Positions 37,582 to 43,808 of a DNA stretch of 44,977 nucleotides are shown piece after piece. The stretch is taken from positions 1 to 44,977 of IMG/VR virus record IMGVR_UViG_3300048929_000312, one strand, 5' to 3'. The stretch is from a virus. Both the position numbers and the translations under genes were made by a program. The notes under the pieces were generated by a model, which saw only the letters and a list, made by a program, of their open reading frames with translations, was not told the DNA's origin and ran no database searches. The first letter of the stretch is position 1. Each line of letters starts with the position of its first letter.

Positions 37582-37610
37582 TTGACAGGCAGGGCCAATG
37601 GCCCTATAAG
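37582..37610 (+). promoter_or_regulatory. strong sigma70 promoter with GGGCC dyad operator
   Basis: TTGACA (37582-37587), a 17-nt spacer and TATAAG (37605-37610), the best sigma70 match in the window. The spacer contains AGGGCC-AAT-GGCCCT (37591-37605), a perfect palindrome ending at the -10, so a repressor could sit there. It differs from the dispersed element and serves the 37654-38288 genes. Confidence 0.8.
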
Positions 37611-37653
37611 GGATACATCGCAAGGGCAATCCTGCCCGGTGATGGAGAGCAAA

Positions 37654-37869
37654 ATGACCTTCTATCGCATTGAATATCCGGCTTACTTCTGCGCCAAGGA
37701 CAACGCCGACCGCCCCGCTAATACCTTGCACGTCAACGGTGCGGCATCCCGCGACCTTCACATCGCTCAGATCGCCGACAAGGGCTGCACTGAGTTTACA
37801 GTCACGGAATTGACCGCTGTCGAATATCGCGCTGTTGCGCGGGCCATGCTGCCGAAGTTTGGAGTCTGA
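37654..37869 (+). CDS. hypothetical protein, 71 aa
   Basis: Not recognised. MTFYRIEYPAYFCAKDNADR opens a beta-rich fold, followed by LHVNGAASRDLHIAQIADKG and a helical end VEYRAVARAMLPKFGV. GGAGAG is 6 nt before the ATG at 37654. It is the first gene after the strong promoter. Confidence 0.65.
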   Translation: MTFYRIEYPAYFCAKDNADRPANTLHVNGAASRDLHIAQIADKGCTEFTVTELTAVEYRAVARAMLPKFGV

Positions 37870-37872
37870 GTC

Positions 37873-38085
37873 ATGAACGTATTTTATCAATACATCGGCG
37901 AACCCGGAACGTTCACCACGCTTGCCAACCTTCTCCAACACAAACACTTCGCGCATCCGAGCCGACGCTGGCACTTGGATGATCTGAAGGACAGCTTGGC
38001 AGGAAAGGGCTGGTACGAAAATTATGACGATAGCGGGCACTATCTGGTGCTCAACATCGACATGCTGTCGTTGGCGCCCAAATGA
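37873..38085 (+). CDS. hypothetical protein, 70 aa
   Basis: Not recognised. MNVFYQYIGEPGTFTTLANL, then HPSRRWHLDDLKDSLAGKGW, then a beta-like YENYDDSGHYLVLNIDML. It is three bases after the previous gene and overlaps the next by ATGA, so it shares the transcript with the HTH gene. Confidence 0.65.
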   Translation: MNVFYQYIGEPGTFTTLANLLQHKHFAHPSRRWHLDDLKDSLAGKGWYENYDDSGHYLVLNIDMLSLAPK

Positions 38086-38288
38086 CCCCCGATGAATACC
38101 GCGCCGCGCTTGAAGCCCTCGGCTTAACCCAAGCCGGAGGCGCACGATTACTTGGCGTCGACGAGAGGACATCGCGTCGATGGGCATGCGGCGAGCGAGA
38201 AATTCCGCCGCCAGCGCAACGCTTTCTGCGCTATTTGATAGCGACTGGTAAGTCTGGCGAATATGCGATGGCGCGTTTGACTGATTAG
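38082..38288 (+). CDS. XRE-type HTH protein (Cro-like)
   Basis: A 68-aa single-domain helix-turn-helix protein: MTPDEYRAALEALGLTQAGG then ARLLGVDERTSRRWACGERE and IPPPAQRFLRYLIAT. This pattern is common in alphaproteobacterial phages. It is the last gene of the unit driven by the dyad promoter at 37582 and could autoregulate that promoter or bind the dispersed operator (inference). The next promoter element begins 27 bases later. Confidence 0.75.
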   Translation: MTPDEYRAALEALGLTQAGGARLLGVDERTSRRWACGEREIPPPAQRFLRYLIATGKSGEYAMARLTD

Positions 38289-38314
38289 CTTGGACGGGTA
38301 TTTTACCAATTACT

Positions 38315-38337
38315 GTTGACAATTCGTTTTTAACGTG
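38315..38337 (+). promoter_or_regulatory. dispersed promoter/operator element, second early copy
   Basis: TTGACA AT TCGT TTT TAACG TG, a full match with a CGTT-TTT-AACG dyad. It points right, 46 nt before the 80-aa coiled-coil gene. It lies in the 78-base gap after the HTH gene. Confidence 0.8.
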
Positions 38338-38366
38338 TAGCGATATGGGCAGAGCAGGAGCGGGGA

Positions 38367-38609
38367 ATGCCTTTCGAGCCCGAATACCGGACACTTGGAA
38401 AACCGAATCCAGAAGCTATAGCGGCACAGCTTCGTGACGTAGCGGAGAAAGATACTCTGCGCCGCGAGCGGGATGCGTGGCGCGCGAAGTGCGACCAGCT
38501 ACAGGTAAAGTGCGACGCCCTGCTGCAAGAGATAAACGGTCTCACTGTCGATGTGCTGACACTGACCGCCGAGCGCGATGAAGCCCGCGCTTTGGGGCGA
38601 ACATGCTGA
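38367..38609 (+). CDS. coiled-coil protein, 80 aa
   Basis: After a short head (MPFEPEYRTLGKPNPEAIAA), nearly all residues form heptads: LRRERDAWRAKCDQLQVKCD then ALLQEINGLTVDVLTLTAER. It has three Cys. GGGGA lies upstream of the ATG. It overlaps the next micro-gene by 7 bases. It probably dimerises; its partner is unknown. Confidence 0.65.
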   Translation: MPFEPEYRTLGKPNPEAIAAQLRDVAEKDTLRRERDAWRAKCDQLQVKCDALLQEINGLTVDVLTLTAERDEARALGRTC

Positions 38610-38755
38610 ACCAGCGCGGCGCCGCTATCGTGGCCCTCGTGGCAACTGCCGCGCTCGCTGCGTATGGCATCGGTAAAGCCAAGGAGCGCACCGCTTGGTC
38701 GTCATGGACGTTCGAGAGCGTCGCATTCGATACGAAGGGGGACCGGCAGAAGTGA
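38603..38755 (+). CDS. 50-aa membrane or exported protein
   Basis: MLNQRGAAIVALVATAALAA then YGIGKAKERTAWSSWTFESV: an N-terminal membrane or signal helix followed by a short polar domain. The ATG lies inside the end of the coiled-coil gene and its TGA overlaps the next GTG start (GTGA). Coding is supported by this double coupling. Confidence 0.6.
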   Translation: MLNQRGAAIVALVATAALAAYGIGKAKERTAWSSWTFESVAFDTKGDRQK

Positions 38756-38997
38756 CTCTCAACGCCAGCCAGCGCCTCTTTCTCCAATTCCACGTCCGCC
38801 ACCGGCCGATGCAATGGCAATGGCACTTCCTCTATACGCAACTGCGCGTCAAGTCGGAGCACGGGCAGGGCGCGACCATCTGGAAAGACGACCTTGAGAG
38901 CCTGGTGGCCGCTGGTCTGATGCATAGGGGCATCGGCGAGATTGTCGAGATCACGGACTTGGGCCGAGCTGCGGCCATGGAAAAGGAGCCGGCATGA
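38752..38997 (+). CDS. winged-helix-like protein, 81 aa
   Basis: GTG start overlapping the upstream stop. TLNASQRLFLQFHVRHRPMQ, then ATIWKDDLESLVAAGLMHRG, then EIVEITDLGRAAAME gives the helix, recognition helix and wing spacing of a small winged-helix domain; similar ITEAGK-type ends appear in the genes at 42806 and 44028. It probably binds DNA or acts as a protein adaptor. It is coupled to the next gene by ATGA. Confidence 0.6.
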   Translation: MTLNASQRLFLQFHVRHRPMQWQWHFLYTQLRVKSEHGQGATIWKDDLESLVAAGLMHRGIGEIVEITDLGRAAAMEKEPA

Positions 38998-39164
38998 GAC
39001 AGACGAGGGACGCAGCGCGTGACTGCCTGGTCGTGCAGTCCCGACGGGGTGCGAGCTGCCGCGTGTGCGGTGAAGGGCCATGCCGCATCGTTCCGCCGGC
39101 AGCGGATCTGGTGCCGAATCGATTGAAGGGCGTAACCATCAACCACGAAGGAGATGCAGTGTGA
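38994..39164 (+). CDS. small CxxC protein, 56 aa
   Basis: MRQTRDAARDCLVVQSRRGA, then SCRVCGEGPCRIVPPAADLV: a basic N-terminus and a CRVCGEGPC cluster that may hold a metal with the earlier Cys. It is stop-start coupled at both ends (ATGA at 38994, GTGA at 39161). No family recognised. Confidence 0.6.
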   Translation: MRQTRDAARDCLVVQSRRGASCRVCGEGPCRIVPPAADLVPNRLKGVTINHEGDAV

Positions 39165-39514
39165 AAATCTACGTAGCCGGCCCGATGCGCGGGATTCCCG
39201 AATTCAATTTCCCAGCTTTTTACGCCGCGGCGGCGAAATTGGAGGCGGAAGGGCATGAGGTGTTCAATCCCGCCGCACGCGACAATGAGAAACACGGCAC
39301 GGACATTTCCGTGGGCAACGCAACTGGCGATGAGTCCTTGGCGACTGCACAGCACGGCTTCAATCTTCGCGAAGCGCTAGGCGCCGATCTCGCATGGATT
39401 TGTGCCGAAGCCGACGCAATCGGGCTTTTACCAGGATGGGAAAATTCCAAGGGCGCAACGGCCGAACGTGCAACCGCTCTGGCACTCGGGTTGCAAGTCC
39501 TGATTCTGGAATAG
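39161..39514 (+). CDS. DUF4406 protein (nucleoside deoxyribosyltransferase-like)
   Basis: A 117-aa protein. KIYVAGPMRGIPEFNFPAFY then AAAAKLEAEGHEVFNPAARD is the signature of DUF4406, related to nucleoside 2-deoxyribosyltransferases. The later LAWICAEADAIGLLPGWENS then KGATAERATALALG is also typical. GTG start with AAGGAG upstream, overlapping the previous stop. It may take part in nucleotide salvage or in removing bases from nucleotide signals (family-based inference). Confidence 0.8.
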   Translation: MKIYVAGPMRGIPEFNFPAFYAAAAKLEAEGHEVFNPAARDNEKHGTDISVGNATGDESLATAQHGFNLREALGADLAWICAEADAIGLLPGWENSKGATAERATALALGLQVLILE

Positions 39515-39539
39515 CGCTGCTGGCGCGGGGAGAGAAGTC

Positions 39540-39608
39540 ATGCGCTTCATTTACACGAGGGCCGTCGGCGCCGCGTGTTGGCTGCCGCTGGTGTGGTGGC
39601 TCACATGA
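39540..39608 (+). CDS. 22-aa hydrophobic micropeptide
   Basis: MRFIYTRAVGAACWLPLVWW then LT. GGGGAGAG precedes the ATG, and its TGA overlaps the exonuclease ATG (ATGA). It could be a leader that couples translation of the exonuclease or a tiny membrane peptide. It is too short for certainty. Confidence 0.45.
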   Translation: MRFIYTRAVGAACWLPLVWWLT

Positions 39609-40153
39609 CCCACATCATGGTCGATATCGAAACTTTGGGCACGCGTCCCGGCGCGATCATCCTCTCTGCTGCGTTCGTTCGTTTTTCGGACGAGGCGCAA
39701 ATGACCCTGAACTTGAGCATTCCGGATCAGGAAGCGCTCGGGCTTGAGCGCGACCCCGGCACGATGTCGTGGTGGATTGACCAGGAAGCGCAGCACCCCG
39801 GCGCGTGGGCAGCCGCTACGCGCGACGCGCTCCCGCTCGTGCCTGCGCTTGAATACATCAGCCAGTGGCTCGATTGGGCTGAGCCGGATGCTTTCCAGCG
39901 GATGATCTGGTGCCATGGCGCGACATTCGACGCGCCGCTGCTTGGCGAGGTGTTCCGCCGAGCTGCGGTTCCGGTGCCGTGGAAGTTCTGGAACATCCAA
40001 TGCACGCGCACGCTCTACAATCTGGCGGGGATCGACAATAAGGCATATGCCGTGCCGCCGCCGCACGTCGCACTTAACGATGCGATCGGGCAGACCCGTG
40101 CCGCGAACGCTGCTCTAGCGGTGCTGGCTCGGGTGAGGGGAGTGGCAGCCTAA
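39605..40153 (+). CDS. DEDDh 3'-5' exonuclease (Rv2179c-like)
   Basis: A 182-aa exonuclease. Motif I is IMVDIETLGTRPGAII (D7, E9), motif II MIWCHGATFDAPLL (D109), motif III HVALNDAIGQT (H154, D159), giving the DEDDh set. The early FVRFSDEAQMTLNLSIPDQE and SWWIDQEAQ segments are typical of the phage/Rv2179c 3'-5' exoribonuclease family. It removes nucleotides from RNA or single-stranded DNA ends. It is flanked by two micropeptide genes with overlapping stops and starts. Confidence 0.85.
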   Translation: MTHIMVDIETLGTRPGAIILSAAFVRFSDEAQMTLNLSIPDQEALGLERDPGTMSWWIDQEAQHPGAWAAATRDALPLVPALEYISQWLDWAEPDAFQRMIWCHGATFDAPLLGEVFRRAAVPVPWKFWNIQCTRTLYNLAGIDNKAYAVPPPHVALNDAIGQTRAANAALAVLARVRGVAA

Positions 40154-40242
40154 TGGCTCACTGGCCCGCACTCATCTTTTTGTTGCCTTACGTGCTCGGG
40201 GCGGCATTGCTGCTCGGCGCGCTGGTGTGGGCGATGCAATGA
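40153..40242 (+). CDS. 29-aa membrane micropeptide
   Basis: MAHWPALIFLLPYVLGAALL then LGALVWAMQ: a single membrane helix. Its ATG shares a base with the exonuclease stop (TAATG) and its TGA overlaps the next ATG. It exactly fills the gap between two recognised genes. Confidence 0.6.
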   Translation: MAHWPALIFLLPYVLGAALLLGALVWAMQ

Positions 40243-40604
40243 CCCTCCCGCTCACCAAAGAGATGTTGGCGGGCGCTTATGAGTATCTGAAGGCTACGCC
40301 ACCATTCAACAAGTGGCATTTGCCGGAGACGGAAGAAGTCGGTTTCAAGGTGGTTCGTACCAGACAGAAGCAAGGCTGGTATCAGTGGGATGGCCAACGC
40401 CACACCATTACGGGATCCTATGGGCGTGTGGCGCATACGACGACTCTCATGGTGCTAATGGCCCACGAGATGATTCACCTGCATCTCGAAGAAACCGGCA
40501 TGGAAAGTAAGCGCGGATCGAACGACACGCATAATGCCGCGTTTCGCATTCTGGCTGCGCGAGTCTGCAAATTCCACGGCTTCGACCCGAAAGCGTTTTA
40601 TTGA
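40239..40604 (+). CDS. SprT-like zinc metalloprotein
   Basis: A 121-aa protein. The zinc site is MAHEMIHLHLEE (H76, E77, H80), with a third ligand probably H98 in NDTHNAAFRIL. The N-terminal half, with TRQKQGWYQWDGQRHTITGS, is the usual substrate-side beta region. SprT/Spartan-type proteins cut DNA-protein crosslinks or other DNA-bound proteins; many phages encode short ones of unproved activity. It is coupled to both neighbours (ATGA; TGATG). Confidence 0.8.
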   Translation: MTLPLTKEMLAGAYEYLKATPPFNKWHLPETEEVGFKVVRTRQKQGWYQWDGQRHTITGSYGRVAHTTTLMVLMAHEMIHLHLEETGMESKRGSNDTHNAAFRILAARVCKFHGFDPKAFY

Positions 40605-41056
40605 TGTCCATCAATCTGCACATGGGCGACTACAAGATAACCGAGGTCGTCGGTGTTAAATTCACTGACGAAATCCAGCGATTCAACGGTCTGTTCAAGA
40701 AAGAGTTCTTGCCGTTGAAAGAACGTCACCTCAATGATGGGTATTGGTGGTTAGTGCATCAAGGCGTGCAGCTCGTGGCGTTCGCGGGCATGGTGCCTTT
40801 CGAACCCTTCCCGCGCATCGGATATCTGAAACGAGCGGCAGTCCTCAAAGAGCATAGAGGTAAGGGCATTCAGGCCGCTTTGATCGCGGCGCGCGAGGAA
40901 CGTGCGCGAGTTTCGACCGACTGGACGCACCTCATCACAGAAACGAGCATTGAGAACCCGGCGTCGTCGAACAGCTTTGCTCGCGCCGGCTATCGCCTCG
41001 TAGAAGCCGAACGCCCGTGGGCAAAAGAGACGCTATTCTGGCGCAAAACGCTGTGA
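40604..41056 (+). CDS. GNAT acetyltransferase
   Basis: A 150-aa protein of the GNAT fold: strands WWLVHQGVQLVAFAGMVPFE, then YLKRAAVLKEHRGKGIQAAL with the acetyl-CoA loop (HRGKGIQ), and the end ITETSIENPASSNSFARAGY then RLVEAERPWAKETLFWRK. The N-x-S-S-N-x-x-F-x-x-x-G-Y part is the classical helix 4-strand 7 region. It probably acetylates a small molecule or protein N-terminus; the target is unknown. Start chosen at the ATG sharing a base with the SprT stop. Confidence 0.8.
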   Translation: MSINLHMGDYKITEVVGVKFTDEIQRFNGLFKKEFLPLKERHLNDGYWWLVHQGVQLVAFAGMVPFEPFPRIGYLKRAAVLKEHRGKGIQAALIAAREERARVSTDWTHLITETSIENPASSNSFARAGYRLVEAERPWAKETLFWRKTL

Positions 41057-41226
41057 GTGAGCGGGGCTGCCAGGCTCGCTCAACCCGCGACGGCGGCACG
41101 GAATGCCGCCTCTGCCGCGTCAAGTGGGACCGCGACGACACGCGGGAATGCCCTTTGGTCGAAGTCGAGTCGCCGCCGCTCTACGCCAGCGGCCTAGCGC
41201 CCGATATCTTTTCGAAACAGCGTTGA
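41053..41226 (+). CDS. small Cys-rich protein, 57 aa
   Basis: GTG start overlapping the GNAT stop (GTGA). SERGCQARSTRDGGTECRLC, then VKWDRDDTRECPLVEVES: four Cys (C-x11-C-x2-C and a later C) suit one zinc ion. Its TGA lies inside the TTGACA of the next promoter element, showing how tightly units are packed. Confidence 0.6.
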   Translation: MSERGCQARSTRDGGTECRLCRVKWDRDDTRECPLVEVESPPLYASGLAPDIFSKQR

Positions 41227-41244
41227 CAAATCGTAATTAACGGG
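41222..41244 (+). promoter_or_regulatory. dispersed promoter/operator element, third early copy
   Basis: TTGACA AA TCGT AAT TAACG GG, a full core match pointing right. TTGACA overlaps the stop codon of the previous gene. The next start is 129-144 nt on, leaving a long leader. Confidence 0.8.
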
Positions 41245-41357
41245 TACGGTTGCGATTGAGGTGGGGATATGGTGGTGGCTCACCATACCAGCCACGGGAT
41301 AAGCGTCCGGCCTTCGTACTGCGAAGGGTCGCGAAGTCCCCGCCTGTAAATTTCACC
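41245..41357 (+). other. structured 5' leader with nested hairpins
   Basis: Between the promoter and the next gene lie several inverted repeats: TATGGTG/CACCATA (about 41268-41287), an alternative GTGGCT/AGCCAC pairing that shares bases with it, and CCTTCG/CGAAGG about 30 bases further on. The first two are mutually exclusive, as in an attenuator or a protein-binding leader. No gene is seen here. Confidence 0.45.
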
Positions 41358-41372
41358 ATGCAAGGATTACCC

Positions 41373-41624
41373 ATGCCCACCATCGAACAGTTGCAGGCCA
41401 AGCGCGGCGCGCTCATCGCGAATCTCGAACAGATCGTCGGTCAGGCGAATCGCCTCAACGGCGCCGTGGCCGTTATCGACGAGCTTCTGAAGGAGGCGGC
41501 GGATGAAGCAGAAGCCGCGCCGCCCGCTCCCGCCCCTCCGCTCGCGCCCGAGACGCTGCCCCCTCCCGTAGCGCCCGAGATTCCCCGCGTCTACTCCGCT
41601 CCCGAGCACGAGCGCGCGATATGA
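41373..41624 (+). CDS. coiled-coil plus Pro-rich protein, 83 aa
   Basis: MPTIEQLQAKRGALIANLEQ then IVGQANRLNGAVAVIDELLK forms one helical hairpin or coiled coil, followed by a Pro/Ala-rich tail (APPAPAPPLAPETLPPPVAP). AAGGA lies before the ATG at 41373; an in-frame ATG at 41358 is possible. Similar short proteins occur widely in phages as unknowns. It is coupled to the next gene (ATGA). Confidence 0.65.
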   Translation: MPTIEQLQAKRGALIANLEQIVGQANRLNGAVAVIDELLKEAADEAEAAPPAPAPPLAPETLPPPVAPEIPRVYSAPEHERAI

Positions 41625-41725
41625 CCCGCGCTCCGCGAGACTATAACTATCTCTTTCGCCTCCTGCTCGGTGCCGGGTGTTCCGTTGCCGAAGCTGATGC
41701 GCTTGCCAGGGCGAGCGCGCGGTGA
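41621..41725 (+). CDS. 34-aa hypothetical protein
   Basis: MTRAPRDYNYLFRLLLGAGC then SVAEADALARASAR: one amphipathic helix. It overlaps both neighbours (ATGA at 41621, GTGA at 41722). Coding is supported by coupling only. Confidence 0.5.
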   Translation: MTRAPRDYNYLFRLLLGAGCSVAEADALARASAR

Positions 41726-41811
41726 ACCCGCCGACCGGATGGCGCCTTGCGTTTCTGGTCGTCGCGATATGCGCGGCGGCTGTGGGGCTACTGTTGTGGC
41801 AGGGGTTCTGA
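41722..41811 (+). CDS. 29-aa membrane micropeptide
   Basis: GTG start. NPPTGWRLAFLVVAICAAAV then GLLLWQGF: a single membrane helix. It overlaps the previous stop and ends 2 bases before the next ATG. Same style as the peptide at 40153. Confidence 0.55.
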   Translation: MNPPTGWRLAFLVVAICAAAVGLLLWQGF

Positions 41812-41813
41812 TC

Positions 41814-42011
41814 ATGGCCAAGAAGTCAGGCAGCGTGTTCGTCGTTGCACCAGACGGAGAGCGAATCGGTCCGTTCAAAGATCGGGAGCAGGCATTGGAG
41901 TTCGGCCGCGACAAGTGGCCGGATTTGGTCTGCGGCGATCGAACTGACGGAGAGTGGGAGATTCGCATCTCTACGCGTGACCAGGTGACGGTGCCGGCCG
42001 AAGCGGCCTAA
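41814..42011 (+). CDS. hypothetical protein, 65 aa
   Basis: MAKKSGSVFVVAPDGERIGP then FKDREQALEFGRDKWPDLVC: a small alpha-beta protein in which the strand-helix order suggests a compact nucleic-acid- or protein-binding fold. The end EWEIRISTRDQVTVPAEAA is beta. Not recognised. Confidence 0.6.
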   Translation: MAKKSGSVFVVAPDGERIGPFKDREQALEFGRDKWPDLVCGDRTDGEWEIRISTRDQVTVPAEAA

Positions 42012-42032
42012 TGCACAGACAAGGAACAATCC

Positions 42033-42449
42033 ATGGACCTACAAAAGCTAGTTGACGTGATGAACGAGTCTTCGCGGAAAACCCGTGGCCGCTATCAGAT
42101 GACGCTCGGGAAGATGGTAGACATCCTCAAGGGCTCCGATCCGACCCTCCCAGTCATTTTTGGAGGCGCCGATACTGGCTCGCCTGGGGATGAAGATAGC
42201 TACCGCGGCTACTACAGCGATCTAAGTTTTGGCCGCACGGATATTGAAGTAACCGTCGCTTCGTTCCTAGAGCAGTGCTCAAAGGCGCTTGGAGGCACCT
42301 ACGAAGGATACAAGGGCGGCGACTTCAACATGGCCGCTGATACGCCGATCTGGTGTGCAGCTTACGGATGCTGCGGCAATGCGATCATGGAGGCGATCCA
42401 GAGCGACGGGAAGCTGATCCTGGTCACGCGCGACGTCGAAGCCGATTAG
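42033..42449 (+). CDS. conserved phage protein, 138 aa
   Basis: RYQMTLGKMVDILKGSDPTL then PVIFGGADTGSPGDEDSYRG and YYSDLSFGRT resemble a domain found in unrelated phages, with a later KGGDFNMAADTPIWCAAYGC segment. It has a Gly/Asp-rich centre and two adjacent Cys. Function unknown; it behaves like a folded single-domain protein. AAGGAA lies upstream of the ATG. Confidence 0.65.
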   Translation: MDLQKLVDVMNESSRKTRGRYQMTLGKMVDILKGSDPTLPVIFGGADTGSPGDEDSYRGYYSDLSFGRTDIEVTVASFLEQCSKALGGTYEGYKGGDFNMAADTPIWCAAYGCCGNAIMEAIQSDGKLILVTRDVEAD

Positions 42450-42473
42450 CCTTCATGGCAGCTTAAGGAAACA

Positions 42474-42797
42474 ATGATGACAGCACTTGAAGACATTGCA
42501 GCCGAACGACGCCGGCAGATGGATGTCGAAGGATGGACCCTCGATCATGACGACTGCCATAACAAGGATGAAATGGCTAACGCCGCGGCTTGCTATGCCG
42601 CCAGCGGTCCCGTCTTCAAAGCCGAGCAACTGGCTGGCACCGGATATAAGCCTTACACAAGCTATTTGCCTTTGTGGCCTTGGGCCGACTTTTGGTGGAA
42701 GCCAAAGAATCGACGGCGCGATCTGGTGAAAGCTGGTGCCCTGATTGTTGCCGAGATCGAACGGCTGGATCGAGTAGCAGCCAAAACGGCAAGTTAG
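42474..42797 (+). CDS. conserved phage protein, 107 aa
   Basis: TALEDIAAERRRQMDVEGWT then LDHDDCHNKDEMANAAACYA and PKNRRRDLVKAGALIVAEIE: the opening AERxRQxxxEGWTxxHDD block and the closing RRRDLVKAGALI block are a very common, still unassigned phage family, helical with conserved acidic and His residues that could bind metal. Either of two adjacent Met codons may start it. Confidence 0.7.
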   Translation: MMTALEDIAAERRRQMDVEGWTLDHDDCHNKDEMANAAACYAASGPVFKAEQLAGTGYKPYTSYLPLWPWADFWWKPKNRRRDLVKAGALIVAEIERLDRVAAKTAS

Positions 42798-42805
42798 GAG
42801 CAGAC

Positions 42806-43030
42806 ATGACGATCAAACTTTCAGCCGCAATGCAGCGAGTACTCAAGCGTGCACCGGATGATTGGCGCAAGATCGGTTACGACATCGCGGCCTTTCCAAG
42901 CATCGAAGCGCTGGAAACTCGGTCTCTGGTCAAGGTGAGGTGGCAACCTAACGTCGACAAAGCCAAGGCCCATCTAGAATGGACTATCACCGAGGCCGGC
43001 AAGATCGTTGATGGCCGGATTCCCGCTTAA
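42806..43030 (+). CDS. winged-helix-like protein, 74 aa
   Basis: MTIKLSAAMQRVLKRAPDDW then FPSIEALETRSLVKVRWQPN and a WTITEAGKIVDGRIPA end. Helix, recognition-type helix and a beta wing before ITEAGK are the winged-helix pattern shared with 38752 and 44028. It could bind DNA. GGAG precedes the ATG. Confidence 0.6.
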   Translation: MTIKLSAAMQRVLKRAPDDWRKIGYDIAAFPSIEALETRSLVKVRWQPNVDKAKAHLEWTITEAGKIVDGRIPA

Positions 43031-43052
43031 CGCGCCCTATACGGGAGAGATC

Positions 43053-43295
43053 ATGCCAGAGCCTAGCCGAAAGCCTATTTACGGCACCGACCTATCGAAG
43101 CCCCTCAGCGAACTGATGACCGAATGGCGTTCTCAGGTTGCTACGATACGGGGCCAAATGAGCGACTTTGCATTCGCTCGCGGGTGGCGTGAGGAACTAG
43201 AAACGCTTGAGGGCGGCCTTACCTGCATGCTGATGGCTATGCACAACACGCTTGAGCGCGCCAAAGAGAACGAGAAGCTGAAGGAACCGACCTAA
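43053..43295 (+). CDS. hypothetical protein, 80 aa
   Basis: Not recognised. Helical: PLSELMTEWRSQVATIRGQM, then ARGWREELETLEGGLTCMLM, then NTLERAKENEKLKE. GGGAGAG lies upstream of the ATG. Short gaps on both sides suggest the same transcript. Confidence 0.6.
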   Translation: MPEPSRKPIYGTDLSKPLSELMTEWRSQVATIRGQMSDFAFARGWREELETLEGGLTCMLMAMHNTLERAKENEKLKEPT

Positions 43296-43311
43296 CGCGT
43301 CGGGAACGATC

Positions 43312-43512
43312 ATGGATATTGAAAAAGAGATCGACTATCGGGTTCAATTAAGTGGGCGCCGATTAGGTCAGGAAGACGCGGCGACGCGCTCATGGTACCG
43401 GCAGCAGATCGAGATGGAAGCCGAACGTCGGAAGCATTACGAGCAGCTTGGTCCGCCAACGATAAAGCTGCCAGATTTTACAAAGACAGTTTTAGCCAGG
43501 AGAAAGCCATGA
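43312..43512 (+). CDS. hypothetical protein, 66 aa
   Basis: Not recognised. Highly charged helical protein: MDIEKEIDYRVQLSGRRLGQ, then YRQQIEMEAERRKHYEQLGP, then a LPDFTKTVLARRKP tail. It is coupled to the next gene by ATGA. Confidence 0.6.
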   Translation: MDIEKEIDYRVQLSGRRLGQEDAATRSWYRQQIEMEAERRKHYEQLGPPTIKLPDFTKTVLARRKP

Positions 43513-43793
43513 CTGACCCACTAACGAGCAAGAGCTTCGAGACGGCATGGGCAGAGGTAGTGGAAGCTGAGTCCCAGAATGGCGAAGCCTTCAGGGCCAT
43601 GGCTTCGGACATCTGGGCTGCCGGCGCCTCCTTAGAGGAGGCCGATTTCATCACACGCATGCTAGCAAGGAAGGGCCTCTATCTATTCAAGACTAAGCCT
43701 TGGGATAGTTGCCCTTCGACGCACTGTCGGCGCCGCGGCGAATGCACGTCACCACGGGACTGCACGATCAAGTCGCCGATTGCAACTATATAG
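43509..43793 (+). CDS. hypothetical protein, 94 aa, with Cys tail
   Basis: Helical first part (KSFETAWAEVVEAESQNGEA, FRAMASDIWAAGASLEEADF) and a Cys-containing tail PWDSCPSTHCRRRGECTSPR then DCTIKSPIATI with four Cys, probably a metal knuckle. Coupled to the previous gene. Not recognised. Confidence 0.6.
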   Translation: MTDPLTSKSFETAWAEVVEAESQNGEAFRAMASDIWAAGASLEEADFITRMLARKGLYLFKTKPWDSCPSTHCRRRGECTSPRDCTIKSPIATI

Positions 43794-43808
43794 ACAGGAT
43801 GCTTGCAT

